Shown: piece by piece, positions 1 to 13,393 of the stretch
How the letters are laid out: every line of letters begins with the position of its first letter
Position numbering within the stretch: position 1 is the stretch's first letter
Assembly: GCF_905475465.1 (NCBI RefSeq)
Contig: NC_062252.1
Location: 5,394,001-5,458,000 of the forward strand
Direction: 5' to 3'
Source: Pieris napi
Taxonomy: Eukaryota; Arthropoda; Insecta; Lepidoptera; Pieridae
DNA: 64,000 bases
Made by a program: the position numbers and the translations under genes
Notes under the pieces: generated by a model
Database searches by the model: none
The model's input: only the letters and a program-made list of their open reading frames with translations
Told to the model about the DNA's origin: nothing

Positions 1-811
1 ATGAAATTGTCTGGAAAGACCGATGATGGAACTTTCTTCCAGAACTATATACACCAGTTTATATTATCTACGAATTTTTGTTTAAACACGTCTAATCTGA
101 GAGGAGATTTCAATTGATAATCTACACTTTTTTTATCATACTTTTTAACCGACTTTGTTATCATAAATTATATTATAATTTTAAGGTATATTGACATGGC
201 TTTAATATTTTTAACTTAACTACATTATAAAGTTAATAATTACGGCAATTTAATTTATCCTTGTAGCAAAAATATAATAAAAACTTTTAAATTATTCAGT
301 GTTTTCATCTGACCTTGGTCCAATGTTAGGGAACACTTTATTTAGAGAAATAAATAGACGAAAATATATTAAGACTGCTCACATACCTCATGCACATATT
401 ATATATTTACGTACTTCTAGATTATGTATCATAATGTCATATCATATCTAGGTATATACCCAATATTTTCTATGCACATCGATAATAAGTATATCTTCAT
501 TCTTTAGAAAATATATATTATTTGTATATTAAATATTTAGTTAGTTTGATAGCACTGTTTAAATTTCCAAGTTATTGACTCTCGTACTATAAAACATTAA
601 ACTCAATTAATATTACGTAAACTCAAAACTCATTGCTAACTAGTGCTGTCCCTCTCGCACAACTTCGTCAAGTGGGGTCAAAGTCGAGTTATATTTACTC
701 ACTGATACCAGACGCATTCCAGAATGTGTTGCTTAAGTAACTAAAACATCAAAAAATAGTACAACATACAGGTTGCTTGCTGCTTAAAATGCTTGCCTCA
801 ATTAATACAAT
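1..811. other. AT-rich non-coding stretch, probably intron
   Basis: No exon or RNA gene is recognised here. Because the first MAPR exon in the window begins in mid-protein with a splice acceptor, this stretch most likely belongs to the preceding intron. The short open frame from base 1 has no recognisable similarity. Confidence 0.4.
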
Positions 812-1149
812 GAGCAGTGTTGGCCTATAGTTGTAGCCTACGTCTCTCATCCCTGAGGTAGTAGTTTATATCTAATCCCACCCGGCTGTGCATCAATGAA
901 CTTTCTGTGCGCATTTAACACTCGTAAATGTAAATTTACGATTAATTTAACTTGACGATTCAAAAGTGTACTTGGTTACCCACTTGAATAAAGATATTTT
1001 GAGTTTGAGTTTGAGTTTGAGTTCGTATTAACATCGTGACGCTACGGCATGGCTTAGACCCAAAACACTTACCTTTTAGGAGAACAAATGATCACGAAAC
1101 AGATACAGAAATCTGAGGCCCAGACCTAAAAGGTTGTAGTGCCACTGGT
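812..1149 (+). repeat. tRNA-derived SINE interrupted by another repeat
   Basis: The 5' part (812-924) and 3' part (about 1030-1149) match, in reverse, the more complete SINE at 3211-3490. Shared blocks include the 'TTTCTGTGCGCATTTAACA' type segment and the 'AGAAATCTGAGGCC' segment. Between them sits about 105 bp ending in a (TTTGAG)n run near 1000-1024, which looks like the 3' tail of a second retroposon nested in the SINE. The nesting is inference. Confidence 0.55.
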
Positions 1150-2308
1150 ATACTAAACTAACTAACTAATAATTTCCCTATAACAAGCGAAATATATTTC
1201 AGTATATAAGTTGGAAAAAATCGTTCTTACTTTACGTTAAGAAAAATGAGTTATACATTAATTTATTTTGTATGCCAGCAATGTAGGTTCGCTGTTGTTA
1301 TCATTCCTAAAAGTTCGGGTTCATAACATTTTCTTGATGGTTTAATTATAATAATCAAAAAATTTGGAGTATATAATATATATGTTCTAGCACTTTTTAT
1401 AAAAGGGCCATACGAATTTTAGTTAAAATCAATTTAAAATTAACACAGATAACATGGTAACTCAGAAGTCTATATCTCGCTATGCACAAAATAATCATAT
1501 ATGATTTAATCAAATGTTCATTTTCATATTAGCATTGTAACTTAGATAACTACAAAACAATTGAATTGGCTTATCTATCCACGAAGCCATCAAGCAAAGC
1601 CAATAAATACTAAACTCATTATAAATACTAAAATGAGAAAAACTTCTTGCGTGACAGGAAGTTAAGCACCATAGATATTAAATCAATAAAATACGGCCAA
1701 GATGAAGAGTTTGTATTGTACTTACGATTTAAAAAAAATGAATTTTGCTGATTAAGATCAGAATTTACAAAAAACTAAATCTTTGAAAGTTCTACTGAAA
1801 GTTCTTTGATACTCTACTACCTCTAGCGCCTGGACTACTATGCAAACATTTTATTCACACAATATCAAGAAAATCTTTAAAATATATTCTTGGACAACTA
1901 AATGAGGAAAATAATTCAAAGTAGCTATTGAAGTTATACTTCTTTAGGCGCGTTATGAAAAATTGGCGAGGGACACAAAATTAACAGAATGAAGTTGCCC
2001 ACGGAAGACGCTACGGAATTGGACATAATTTAAAAACAACATTCGAATAATAATAGAATTTATGTTACACTTAATGTAAGAGAATAATAATAAATATTTA
2101 TTTATTTAATTTTTTAAATGTAAACTGAACTTTATTGACTATAATGACTCCTTTTCCAGTCTTTGATTATTTAACTGTAATAAAAGTATAACTTCTTACG
2201 CGCGTACTTAAGTACACGCACCCTTTTTTTTAAGTACACGACATTGTATAATTTATTTATTAGAAGTACCTACGTACAGGTTGTTAAATATGCTTTGTTA
2301 TTTTTCAG
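1150..2308. other. Probable intron upstream of MAPR exon
   Basis: AT-rich sequence with no coding signal; it ends in a pyrimidine-rich tract and AG at 2307-2308, the acceptor of the next exon. I looked for the preceding MAPR exon (the haem-binding core with a V-F-D-V type motif) and did not find it. Confidence 0.5.
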
Positions 2309-4208
2309 GAGGTCCATATTCTGCGTTTGCGGGACGTGATGCCACACGTGGTCTCGCTACTGGCCAGGTAGCTGCATCCGATAACGAATACGATGATATC
2401 AGCGATCTGGGAGCTGACGAAATAGCATCAGCAAAGGAATGGGAAGACCAGTTCAGGGGTAATATAGAATTACTTTACATTCAAAAGTCAGACATCTAAT
2501 CATCAAACAACTCTTAAAATCAACGTTTGGGTTAAGGAATATTAAGCATATAAAGTTAAGGTTCTTATTATGAAAATGTTCAACAATTTTGGCAATTATA
2601 ACAATGACAGGAGATAATACATCATGATATAATACAATAAACGTATGCAAAATTATGGTAATGTAATTTTTGAATAAGAAGTATTATAAATCTTTTAATT
2701 ATACATACTTCCAATATATATACATATAATTGGGCACCGGCCTTTCGAATGAATAAAGGATTAAAATACGTTTCTTGTTTTAAAACCTAAGTTTTTGTAC
2801 GAAATATGTAATACCCATATCAAGAATAGCTTTTATTATTTACCTGCCACTTCGTAATTACTTTACAATCTTCTTTAATTAATTAACGTTTTTTTATTAA
2901 ATGAGTCAAGATAAAACTTATAATACATTTTAAGTAAAACTTCCACAAATACCACAACTAACTTTAAAGATGAGTAATATATGCGTTGCAATATTCTAGA
3001 AACTGTTACTACTATACTTGTGAAAGATCTCATACAGACGAGACTTTAAAAATTATTACTACAACGGATAACCTACAGAATTTCTAACCTCTCTGGCGAA
3101 TTCATTTATTTACTTATAATTATAACTATACTACTACCCTAACAGCTCAAAGCCAATGCTATAGTTATGTAACTTAATAACCATAACGTAGGATACGTAA
3201 AAAATAAATTAATCAGTGGCGCTACAACCTCTTTAGGTCTTGGCCTCAGATTTCTGAATCTGTTCATTTTTAAATCTAATAGGCAAGTAGGTGATCAGCC
3301 TCCAGTGCCTGACACACGCCGTCGACTTTTTGGGTCTAAGACATGTCGGTTTCCTCACGATGTTTTCCTTCACCGTTCGAGCAAATGTTAAATGCGCACA
3401 TAGAAAGAAAGTCCATTGGTGTACAGCTGGGGATCGAACCTACGACCTCAGGTATTAGAGTCGCTCGCTGAAGCCACTAGGCCAACACTAACGATAGGAT
3501 ATTTAACGTTAAAGAATATTCGGTCGTTTCGGAGACCGTATTAAGCGTGAGTGAACTCCTTTGTTAAGGGGCCACAAATTCACAATTTACTATAAAAACC
3601 TGAGTAGCGAAAGCTGCGCGACTCTTATTTCTATTTGCATAGTTAAGAATTGGGTCAGTGAAAGAAAATATAGTTCAGTTCATATAGTTCAGAGATCCTT
3701 CTTCAGACCCAAAAATATAAATACACCAATGCCTATTTGCTTAAACACTTTAATAGTTTAAATACAAATATATATGTTTATCAGATCGTGATCAATTTTA
3801 CGTTTTACGATAATGACCAACTACGTATGGTCCCGATATAGTGATAAGAATGACAGTCAGTGATTGTATAGTTATGAAGTCAAATGCTATTTTTATACAC
3901 ATAAAACCGACCATATAAAGGACCGATTTTTGTAAATATACGAAGAGCTGGAAGCCCGTTTATTTCTGCTTGGGATTTATGGAATTTTTGTAGAATAGTA
4001 CAATGAGTAGCCTTCTGTTTTTCTAATCACGTCATCAAACGATGCGTTCCCGACTAACCCGCTGGGGCGCTAATCTCTGCTCATAAGGGATGAAATTAAT
4101 AAAAATATATTATTTTCAGAAAAGTATCACATAGTTGGAAAACTATTGAAGCCAGGTGAAACACCAACCAATTACGACGAAGAGACTGACGACAAGAAAT
4201 CACAGTAG
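2309..4208 (+). CDS. PGRMC1: Membrane-associated progesterone receptor component, two 3' exons
   Basis: Two exons, 2309-2458 and 4120-4208, joined in phase 1 (one base on the left, two on the right), encode the C-terminal half of a cytochrome b5-like MAPR protein. Seen directly: the family signature GGPYSAFAGRDATRGLATG, then an acidic DEYDD-like stretch, a W-E-x-QF motif, and after the intron the conserved YHIVGKLLKPGE segment, ending in an acidic/lysine tail and TAG at 4206-4208. Splice sites are TTTTTCAG/GA, GG/GTAATA and TTTTCAG/AA. MAPR proteins bind haem, sit in the ER membrane and partner cytochrome P450 enzymes (family knowledge). The N-terminal membrane segment and first half of the cytochrome b5 fold must lie upstream of the window. 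An AATAAA lies at 4262-4267, 54 bp past the stop. Assignment to PGRMC1/MSBP rather than neuferricin rests on the GKLLKPGE tail. Confidence 0.88.
3211..3490 (-). repeat. tRNA-derived SINE, nearly full length, inside MAPR intron
   Basis: Read on the minus strand it starts with a tRNA-like head (GTTGGCCTAGTGGCTTCAGC as A box, GGTTCGATCC-like B box), continues with a body that is seen several times in this window, and ends in TTGTAGCGCCACTGATT. It is inserted in the intron between the two MAPR exons, antisense to the gene. Confidence 0.75.
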
Positions 4209-4261
4209 TTTAATTATAATTGTGATATTATTTGGGTAATGTTATATTGTTTGTATTGTAA

Positions 4262-4267
4262 AATAAA
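4262..4267 (+). terminator. Polyadenylation signal of MAPR gene
   Basis: AATAAA 54 bp downstream of the MAPR stop codon, followed by a T/G-rich stretch; the usual position for an insect cleavage and polyadenylation signal. Confidence 0.6.
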
Positions 4268-4627
4268 CCATTTATATTGTTTGTTGGAATATGACTTTTA
4301 TATACTTTAAGCTAAGATAAAACTATGGTTCAGGTATCACAGCAGCACCAATCTCAATGAACCGTGGTGGTTTGCATTGGTTCAGCGTGAATGATTTTTG
4401 TTACTTCGCTTTCTTAACCTGTTGGAATGCTGCTTTACATATAAAAGAATATGTTATTTACATAGAGATTTTTAAGACTACAGCTATGTATCTTAGAGTC
4501 GCTTGGAGAAGGAATCGCTCTCAGCTAAAGCCGGTTTACAGTGCACTTAAAACATTGAAAGAGTCGAGTTTTACCGCCAAGTATGACATATACAGTAGTC
4601 ATATTTCGCTGTGTTGACTTTAATAGA

Positions 4628-4998
4628 GCAAACGGACAGGAGACTCACGTGATTTTATGTAACACCGTCGCCCATAGACACTTAATGCCAGAGGACTAAC
4701 GGTGCCTTTTAAGAATTAGTACGCTCTTTTCTCTAAACCGTATAGGTTCCGAAAAATCTCGACGCATAGCTGGTTACACATAGCGGTGGTGGGCGGCAAA
4801 ACCGACTTACAAAATGCTCAGTTGTGGAACGACGGACATCAAGATGATACGAGTGGAATTTCATATTCTGCCTCGACGTTCCATGATGAAACTCAGCTGG
4901 AGGTACAATCCGAACAACTCCTATGTACACTCTTTTTGGATAATGCAGTAGAAGATGCAAAGATTCCCAACATCTCTACGTAACACCAAGGGATCAGG
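4628..4998 (-). mobile_element. Degenerate jockey/CR1-like non-LTR retrotransposon 3' end
   Basis: This stretch is a diverged copy of the element tail at 12899-13335. The minus strand keeps pieces of the reverse-transcriptase C-terminal tail, including AEFHHGTSRQN and LDVRRSTTEHF, with frameshifts and stops. It is a dead fragment. Class assignment rests on the typical tail pattern (RT/RR...H.Y...R....F...F.PR....WN.LP). Confidence 0.7.
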
Positions 4999-6600
4999 CT
5001 GCTCGATGAATATAATATGCTGCTACTGCTCTTAGCAATTTTCTTTTCCCAGTAAATGAAATATGTCATATAAAAGTATTAAATAATTATTATTGTCAGC
5101 GTCTTGAAAAATTTGTTTATTGTATAAAATGGTGTAAAACTTTTAATAGTATGGAATATTGAAATAAATTGTGAAGCTTAGAAACTGTTTACACCATTTG
5201 CTTTTCTTTGTTGAATGGGAAAAACAGCTAGTTATTATAAGTTTCATAATAGCTAGCTTGTCGGATAAAAAATATTACATTCAGAAACTTTACATAAGAT
5301 TTTTTTAAAGAATAAGTTATACATTAAACTGATTCGATTTAAAAGTAGTAGGATTACGCTTTCAGAAAAATAGTGGTAAAAATATACAAATCAAAGAACC
5401 AAACTTACAATTATTGTTTTCCTGCCATTTTTATTTGGCAATAGTGTGTTGTATTTTTTTTTAATATAATAAATCTACCTTTATTTAAGAATTCCTTACA
5501 TAATCAACAATTTTTAGCTCAGAACCTCAGAAGGAGGAAGGATTGGCAACCGTTTTGTGAACGTTTACTACTATCAGAAAAAAACAAAAACATATCGAAT
5601 ATGAAATTTTTATAACTTTTGCTTTTAGACTATACCTTAAAACAACGATATAAGGTTTAGTTTTCACTAGTTTTTCGAGATGAACTATTTTCGTCAACTA
5701 TAATTCTTGTGAAACGAAGGCCAAACTGGATTCTGATGTGCACTCACCTATGCTGTGACGCGATAGGACTAGTAATCAAGTAATCGCTTCGCGGCAAAGT
5801 GATTTCACATGTTAATTGCTAGAATACTGCTGAAATACGATTGACTAACCTAATCGTATTCTAAGCCTCAATTAGTGTCTCTTATTTAGTTGATGAAACA
5901 TTCTTTAACTATTTAGGGCTTAGTATAAAAATTTGTTGTTGTATATCTGCAATTTGTACATATGAGATAGATTTAACGTAAATTGCTTGTAAGATTCGCA
6001 TAGGAACGAAAAAATGTTTTGATACAATACATATAACAGATAGGAAGTTAGAGAAGACCAAAAACCTTGCATATCACGAGCGTCGGTTGTTTAAAAAAAA
6101 CAAAAGAAAGTAAAAACCATCTGCACCTTCCCGCTAAAACTGTTGAGATTTTTATAAGTTTTTTCGAGAAATCTGAATAAGAGTGGTCATCTTATTTTAT
6201 ACAAGCAAAGAAATTAATAATCTTCACATAAAATCTCTTTATAATAAAAATAAAACAGATATATAGGCACCACATCTCAAGTGCTGGCAATTTCCTAGCG
6301 ATTTCCTAGCTTTCCGACAAAAGCTCTACTAATCTATGGAAGGAACTTCATTTTACGGCTCGCTTCATCGCGAATATTTTATTAAATCTCCGTATGTACG
6401 GAGCATTGTGCCATTTCGGATTTAATTAGATCTCGGTTCGATGTAATTTAAACAATAGCAAAAGCTGTTCTCTTAATAAATCTTATTATTTTTTTATTGT
6501 TAAAACGTTATTGATGGTTACTTAGTTAAAAGTATTAAACTGGTACCCAAGGTAGGTAAAAATAACGTAAAAGAGGAAACAATTTAGAAAGTGTTTAACC
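4999..6600. other. Intergenic, nothing recognised
   Basis: AT-rich DNA without coding exons, RNA genes or a repeat family I can name. Confidence 0.5.
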
Positions 6601-6690
6601 CAGATTCAGGCAGGTGGTAATTGGCATAGAGTGGCACAGTGCAGATGGGAAAGGCGAGTTTTGGAGGAGGCCTTTGCCAAAAGGGCACAC
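6601..6690 (+). mobile_element. RTE-like retrotransposon C-terminal fragment
   Basis: The plus strand encodes GGNWHRVAQ, then WERRVLEEAFAKR, resembling the extreme C-terminus of RTE-clade reverse transcriptases (G-x-N-W-x-R-x-A-Q-D-R-x-x-W-R-x-x-x-E-A-Y). Only about 30 codons remain. A related fragment lies at 53500-53700. Confidence 0.5.
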
Positions 6691-9600
6691 ATACTCGTAT
6701 ATCTAAAATCGTATATCTAAGCTAATCAATTCTCTGAGGCATTATTATCGGTTGCGGTCTAGGTTGCTCCCCTTCAAGCAGTCCTGTATAAGATGACAGG
6801 CCTGCTTACCATTCTTAGATATATTATAGTTTGTGAACGTGCGTTATTAAATGTTGTGAACCATTGTTCACAACATTTCTCTGATAAGATTATTGCCAAG
6901 TATGAAATTAAGCATATCCTGAGCGCTGTTATTAGCAGTACCCCACAACGTCTGATGTGCATTGGAGTCTGCCGCGATGAAAAGCTCCAGCTTCCTACTC
7001 TTCAAAAATGTAATAGTTTTTCACTTCTAGTTAAAGGAACATGTCTCTTTTAACACGCTTGTTTATCACATTCTTCATCTAATGGCTTCGACGTACAGAG
7101 CTTAGACGCAAAAGCTAATGACTCGGTTATTGCCGACAACAGTATCGTCCAATTAGTACCGCACTTCTCATACGTTCAATATACATTCAAAAGAGACAGT
7201 TGGAAAGGTGGCTGAATAGTCAGCGTGCATCTAATTAGTCAACCATTAACCAGCGTTGTCACGTACCGCATAATCCTGGTTGCCTGGTCCGTTTCGCATA
7301 ATGCCGGCCCAAAGGCTGGCTTCCCACATTTGCATGTTTGATTAGTTCTATTGTCCAAATGTTTATAGAAGAGTTAAGTAATTTGATGGTGTACATGTAG
7401 GAGGTATTTTCAATGTTACATGAAGCATGGAGCGTGAAGTTATTGTTATTGATGGGACGCCCTAGGCTGGAACTATGCCTTCATCATAGACGCGTAGGCA
7501 GATATGTCACGATAAACTTGATATGACCATACGGACACAGTATGAACTGAAAAAAGATTTCTAATAACTGGTGTTCATAGCAACACTAAACTATCGTAAC
7601 ACTGAGATAAAAATAATTTGTGCCTAATACCAGTTTTTTCACATAATCTTAACATATTTGTAAAAACAAAAGCGTGTCTTATAAAAATGGAATACATACC
7701 ATGTAATATCAAACGTCAAGTATATGGTACAGACGCTCTCACAGACACACACATATACCAATAAATATAGGTATTTAGATTTAATGTCACTAGGGTCACG
7801 CGTTTTTTTTTTTAGAATTTTCATTTTTATATAAGCGGCTGCTTTATTTCATTTAATATTTATTTGAGCAATCCGCCGCCACAAATACCAGAAACAAAAA
7901 TTGTCTCGCTCAAAATCAAACCAAAGGCTAAACGTTTCCTAGTATCCCGGATCTATACTAAGTCTGAAAAAATGTCAATTGCAATCCCAATAGGTCTTAG
8001 CGTGAGTTCAATGAAGTTATTAAACTAATTCAATGAAAACCAAATTCCGGAACTTTGGTATAGAACAGATGCAAAGGTGCCGGAATTTGCTAACGAGAAA
8101 CAAAATAATAATTTCCAATGCGTTAATAATTCACGCTAAAGCGTATACAATATAAAACAAAATTAGTTTAATCCTTTGCAACAACATTTAAACTAGACAG
8201 CTTAACAAGCTCAAAGTGCATTGTTGTAAGTAAAGTTGCAATAGGTTCTTATAAGAGCAGACAGCAAGTACGCCACACTGAACTAAGTCTTAAGACCTCA
8301 TTGTGAGCTGGTCCATTTTGAGCGTGGAGAAATCTGTGAAACAGCTAGGAATCTGCTGAAACGAAGATTTTCACAAAGAATAAAAGCTCGAAAGACTTTA
8401 ATACCTACAGTTGACTTTGTTACAGTTCACAATTGATTTTAGTTATTTATTTATACTTTATTACCTTATTCAAAAACATACACATACTTAACAAAAATAA
8501 AAAAGCAGGTTACAAAAGTTATAAGGCAACGGGCGGCCTTATCGCTAACAAGCGATTTCTTCCAGGCAACCCTAAGGTGAAACAATGAAAAAGAAATACC
8601 TAAAGAGGGTAGAGTATAAGAAATGCAAAAATAATTAACAAAAAAACTCAAAATAACACGTTACTATAACTAAAATAAAATAAAGTAAAATCTAAAGAAA
8701 AAATAACAATAATAATACGTATAAACAAAAATTTAAAAGTCAATCAAAAGGTTAAATGATAATAATTAATAAATATATGCAGAGCTAATTACGAGGCAGA
8801 AAGAAAATGATCAAAAAGAAGTTACTAGTTTAGATTTAAAAAAAACGGTAGGAGATAACGCAAGGATTACAACTCAACAATTTTTAATAATTCCTCGGTC
8901 TGTGAACATCATCATGATTAAGACAGCAAACGATTCGGCATTCTTATAGGAAGGGTTTTTGACTAATGGACAATTTACCTCTTTAATTCTAAAACCCATC
9001 TGAAGTAGTCTGTTTTTAAAATAAAATACCAAATTATTAGCCAACCGGATGGTAAAATACCAACGAGAACTCTATTATATTGTGAACATATTTTTTTTAT
9101 TTATTGCCTTTATAATATATAACTTTAATTAAATTGCCTTAAAAGCCTTATTTATATTAAGGGGACACGCACTCATGAACTTAATGGAGCCTAAACCAAA
9201 ACAAGGCGAAGGTTACGACGCCTTGTGGTTTTCACTAGCAATTTGCTTCGAGCGACCCAAGATTACAAAGTCCTTTGAAATCGGAGTGTAGGAACTGAGA
9301 GCCTTTAGTAATAGACGTCATTGGTTCTAACATCGTATTTCACCTTGTTTGGAGTACTTGGAGTTTCGTTAAGGAATTTATTTAACTGGCAGGTGCACTT
9401 GAATTGACATCAAAGAAACACTGTGTGATTAGTTCTGGTATATCCTTCGAGGTTTTGCCAAAGTTTGCCGAGTAACGTAATACGTTTAGTTAAGAATTGT
9501 TTCCTGAACAACATGCACCTTATATGATTTCAAGATGTCGAAGTATTTTCAATATACGAAGTATTCAAGATTAATTGGAATTTACAATGTAGGTAGTAAA

Positions 9601-11304
9601 TTGATGAAAATTACGTGGTTTAGCAAAGTATGCATGCATGGGGCATTACAAAACATGTAGAACTCTTTGGATACTGAAATTCGTCTTTTTCGGGAGATTT
9701 AGGTAATATAGTTCATATTTCAGACGATTCCACGTAACGTTTAGTTAATAAAGTCCTGGTTGTCATTTTTTTAATTCATAATACAAAACAAGGCATCAAT
9801 AATCTTATAATAAATACAGTATATAAATAGCCGGTTATACTATTTTTCGTATTTTGTATAGATTAAGCATTTTTATGTTTTTAAACCGAAAGCAATGTTT
9901 GCATTTAAAGTTCAAAGTAAAATGAAAATATCTTTATTATGAACATCTTTACAGGTTGTCGAGGTTAAAAACTCTCAATACATCTGCTCATAGTCTAGCT
10001 GACTGATTGCAAGATAAAGACTTATAAAAAAAAAGGTTGTCGAGGCGTCCCAGAAAGTAATCAATGGATACATAATGAAAATGTATACATAAAAAGAACT
10101 AAGTATACAAATTAAGCAAGAAGCAGCCGTGCACGTTAAAATATGAAAAGAAATTTCATTAAAAATATTATAATTTATTGCACTCTAGCGGTCTTAGGAT
10201 GACACAATGATTTAGGCCTATTTTTTTATCCAAGAGAGCTATTACAATGGGCTATGTTTTTTTATAATTATACTTCTGTGGAGCTGTTTCATTTATGGTG
10301 TTCTTACCCATAACAATTATTGATTCTATGAATTTTTAACAATACTATTATTATTATACTCTGGTAAGTTTATAAGTTATTAGTTGTCTTTATTAAGAAT
10401 TGATTATTTTTATTTATAAACTATATTTCGTACTCTCGCATTTTTTTCTGTTTTCTTTAATAATGGTTGCCTGAAAGAGATAGCCTCGCTGAGTAGCGAG
10501 AGAGTATCGCAGAGTATGGTTGCCCGTTGCAACAAGAAATTTATTTATTGTTATTATCATTATTTAATTCTTGCGCAAAAACGTGTAAATAAATAATTAA
10601 TTTAATATTTATTAATTTGAAAAATATATTCGCTACATTGTAATATTACTAGGCTACTTAGTCGAAACGACGCCAGTCGCAAATGTTAAAATTATAGTGG
10701 TGACTCCGCTTTTATTCTTAGTGACAAATGCGCGGTCGTTATGATGTTACTGCAATTTTCTCAGACGCCGCATTTGCTCATCGCATTTACAAACATTTTT
10801 GAGGTGAAATTATTTTGTCAGACAATACTAATGTTTCGTAAATATTCTTGTGAGGAATAAAGTTATTTCTCTGTTTAAACACATGGATTTCTAAAAAATA
10901 AATTGCAATAGGTACTAATATCGAAACACGATAAGGTTTTTTGTGTTAAGTAAATTGTCTGAAGAGGAAATTATTTTGGGACATGTAACTCTTAACATTT
11001 CGTATTGTTATTTTAAGTTATGATTGTTACTTTTATTTTAAAATATTACATACAATACGTATATGGTAGGAGATAGAAACTGGGACAATAGCTAGACACA
11101 TTTGTGGACTTTCTTTTGTGGATTCTCTTAATTTATTGACGCACCAATCTAAAAAATAAAAATAGGTACTTTGTATGATCTATATCGTTTCATTCATCAC
11201 GGTGTGTATAAAAACAGAAAAGAGTTATTAAGTTTTTATGAATAAGCCTTACACGCTGGTTAGTACATATTATTTTGTTTTAAAATTGACACACTTTCAA
11301 AGCA
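6691..11304. other. Gene-poor AT-rich stretch
   Basis: No exon, RNA gene or intact element is recognised in these 4.6 kb. Short open frames have no recognisable motif. The only repeat-like item is at 8513-8584, listed separately. Confidence 0.45.
8513..8584. repeat. Possible dispersed-repeat fragment
   Basis: A GC-richer island (GGGCGGCCTTATCGCTAACA...) that reads like a block I associate with lepidopteran dispersed repeats. I cannot name the family and there is no second copy in the window. Confidence 0.25.
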
Positions 11305-11435
11305 CTAGAAAAGAGCGTACCAATTCTTAAAAGGCCAGCAACGCACTCGCGTGTCCTCTGGCATTCAGTGTGTCCATGGGCGGCGGTATCACATAACATC
11401 AGATGAGCCTCCTGCCCGTATGCCCACTGTTCTAT
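11305..11435 (+). mobile_element. 3' end fragment of jockey/CR1-like retrotransposon
   Basis: AAGAGCGTACCAATTCTTAA, the GGCCAGCAACGCACTCGCG block and the CCATGGGCGGCGGTATCAC block match, in inverted orientation, the 3' end of the element at 12899-13335. Only the last coding bases and 3' UTR remain. Confidence 0.65.
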
Positions 11436-11938
11436 AATAAAAACTAGAATTCTGCAACTTGAAACAAACGGGTAATTTTAAGACAATACTGAATGATGTG
11501 TGACACGAAACTTTTACTGCATCTGCTATTTACTCCACTCATATTATTTCGACAACGTATTTCATTTTCCTCATAATTACACCCCGAAATTACAGGAACA
11601 TTACATAAATAACAGTTGCAATAACTGTTACAAATAACAGTTATATTCCCATAGAGAATTCATTGATTTGCGATGAGCTCAGGCAAATTGATACAAACGA
11701 TTGTTTAGGACGATAAATTGCTGAACAGTAACTGCTCCATACCAGGAGTTTGTACAACCGATATTTAACCGCGAGATAATATATTTGGCATTCCTGCTAC
11801 GGCGCTGTGCCAAATACTAAAACGAAGAATTGGAAGAAAACTCGTTTATTTTATTAGCATTTTTCTTCAATCTTTCTATTTAATTAGTTCAAGCTCTTAT
11901 GTTTTTAAGTAAATGATTTTCATCATCATCATTGCAAA

Positions 11939-12312
11939 TCTAATATATAAAATTCTCGTGTCGCGGTGTTTGTGGTTAAACTCCTCCGAAACGGCTCGAC
12001 CGATTCTCATGAAATTTTGTGCGCATATTGGGTATGTCTGAGAATCGGACAACATCTACTTTTCTTCTCCCTAAATTTTATGGGTAGTCCACCCTTAAAT
12101 TAAGGGTAGTAATTTTAAGGGTAGTCCACAAAAAAAAACAGAAAAAATATCTAAAAATAAAAAATATATATTTAGATATTTTTTCTGTTTTTTTTTATGA
12201 TACAGCATTAAAAAATATATACAACCCCTAACTTTCACCCCTCTACGATCAACGCCTATTTTTTTATTATAAATGATATACATGGCAAAACGACGTTTGC
12301 CCGGTCAGCTAG
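11939..12312 (+). mobile_element. Short non-autonomous Helitron
   Basis: The element starts TCTAATATATAAAATTCTCG and ends CAGCTAG, flanked by A on the left and T on the right, the classic Helitron insertion between A and T with a 5' TC and 3' CTAG. Internal sequence includes the CGGCTCGACCGATTCTCATG block and an AT-rich inverted repeat near 12127-12200 (ACAGAAAAAATATCT against its complement). No Rep/helicase coding is present. A shorter, inverted relative lies in the intron of gene B4 at 56782-57078. Confidence 0.8.
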
Positions 12313-12898
12313 TATTAATATAAAATACAGCGAAACATTTGACGTTCAATGCTCAGTTTATAGAATCTACGAATCGTAGCAATGATTACTAGTATTAGGA
12401 GTAGGACCAAGCGTTTTCAAAATTGGTGTTTAGATTTATTTATTTACTTACAGCCTATGGCCAAACTCAGACTAAAAACAACATAATACCAAAACAAAAT
12501 ACAATTAAGTTATTTACAAAATTGACAGTAAATGCTATCCTCTTATCCCCTCCAAATATACTCTCAAATCACAGTATACTACCCCCAAACGCTGAAACCT
12601 CACCGGTGAAAACTCGAGAAATGTATTGACAGTGCGAGCCGAACGCACAGCAAAAAGGTTATGTTTCCGGCAGCGGTAATAATTGTCCGGAACGAGTCTC
12701 ATGATTAGTCCCAGCAAGTATGCGCTTTCCGTTTCGTTTTTAATTACGCTTAAACCAAACCTGACCACAGCCAACATGAAATTATCATCGAACTTTACAA
12801 TTAAAAACAAATAGAATTTCGGAATTCAGGTTACAAATCAAACGTAAACAGCAGTAGTAGTAATTAACGATACAATATACTGTATACTTTATGTCATT

Positions 12899-13335
12899 AT
12901 TTTTTTTTTTATATAGAACGGGGGGCAAACGGGCAGGAGGCTCACCTGGTGTTAAGTGATACCGCCGCCCATGGACACTCTCAATGCCAGAGGGCTCGCG
13001 AGTGCGTTGCTGGCCTTTTAAGAATTGGTAAGCTCTTTTCTTGAAGGACCCTAAGTCGAATTGGTTCGGAAATACTTCAGTGGGCAGCTGGTTCCACATA
13101 GTGGTGGTGCGCGGCAAAAACTGCCTTGAAAAACGCTCAGTTGTGGAACGGCGGACGTCGAGGTGATACAGGTGGAATTTCGTATTCTGCCTCGACGTCC
13201 GATGATGAAACTCAGCTGCAGGTATTAATCCGAACAACTCCTCTGAACACTCTCCATGGTAAATGCGGTAGAAGATGCAGAGAGACCCCACATCTCTAAG
13301 CAACGCCAAGGTATCAAGCCGCACGGAGATTGACT
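12899..13335 (-). mobile_element. jockey/CR1-like non-LTR retrotransposon C-terminal fragment
   Basis: The minus strand keeps an open frame of about 110 codons encoding the C-terminal tail of a reverse transcriptase: LDTLALLRDVGSLCIFYRIYHG, LIPAAEFHHRTSRQN, LDVRRSTTERF, then FLPRTTTMWNQLPTEVFP and FKKRAYQFLKG. This matches the conserved post-RT tail of jockey/CR1-clade elements. The catalytic palm and the endonuclease are absent, so it is a 5'-truncated dead copy. It is the best preserved of the three copies in this window. Confidence 0.8.
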
Positions 13336-13393
13336 GGTCGTCGACGATTCTAAAATACGATTCTATATTCTATATTCAAGATCTAAACCTGAG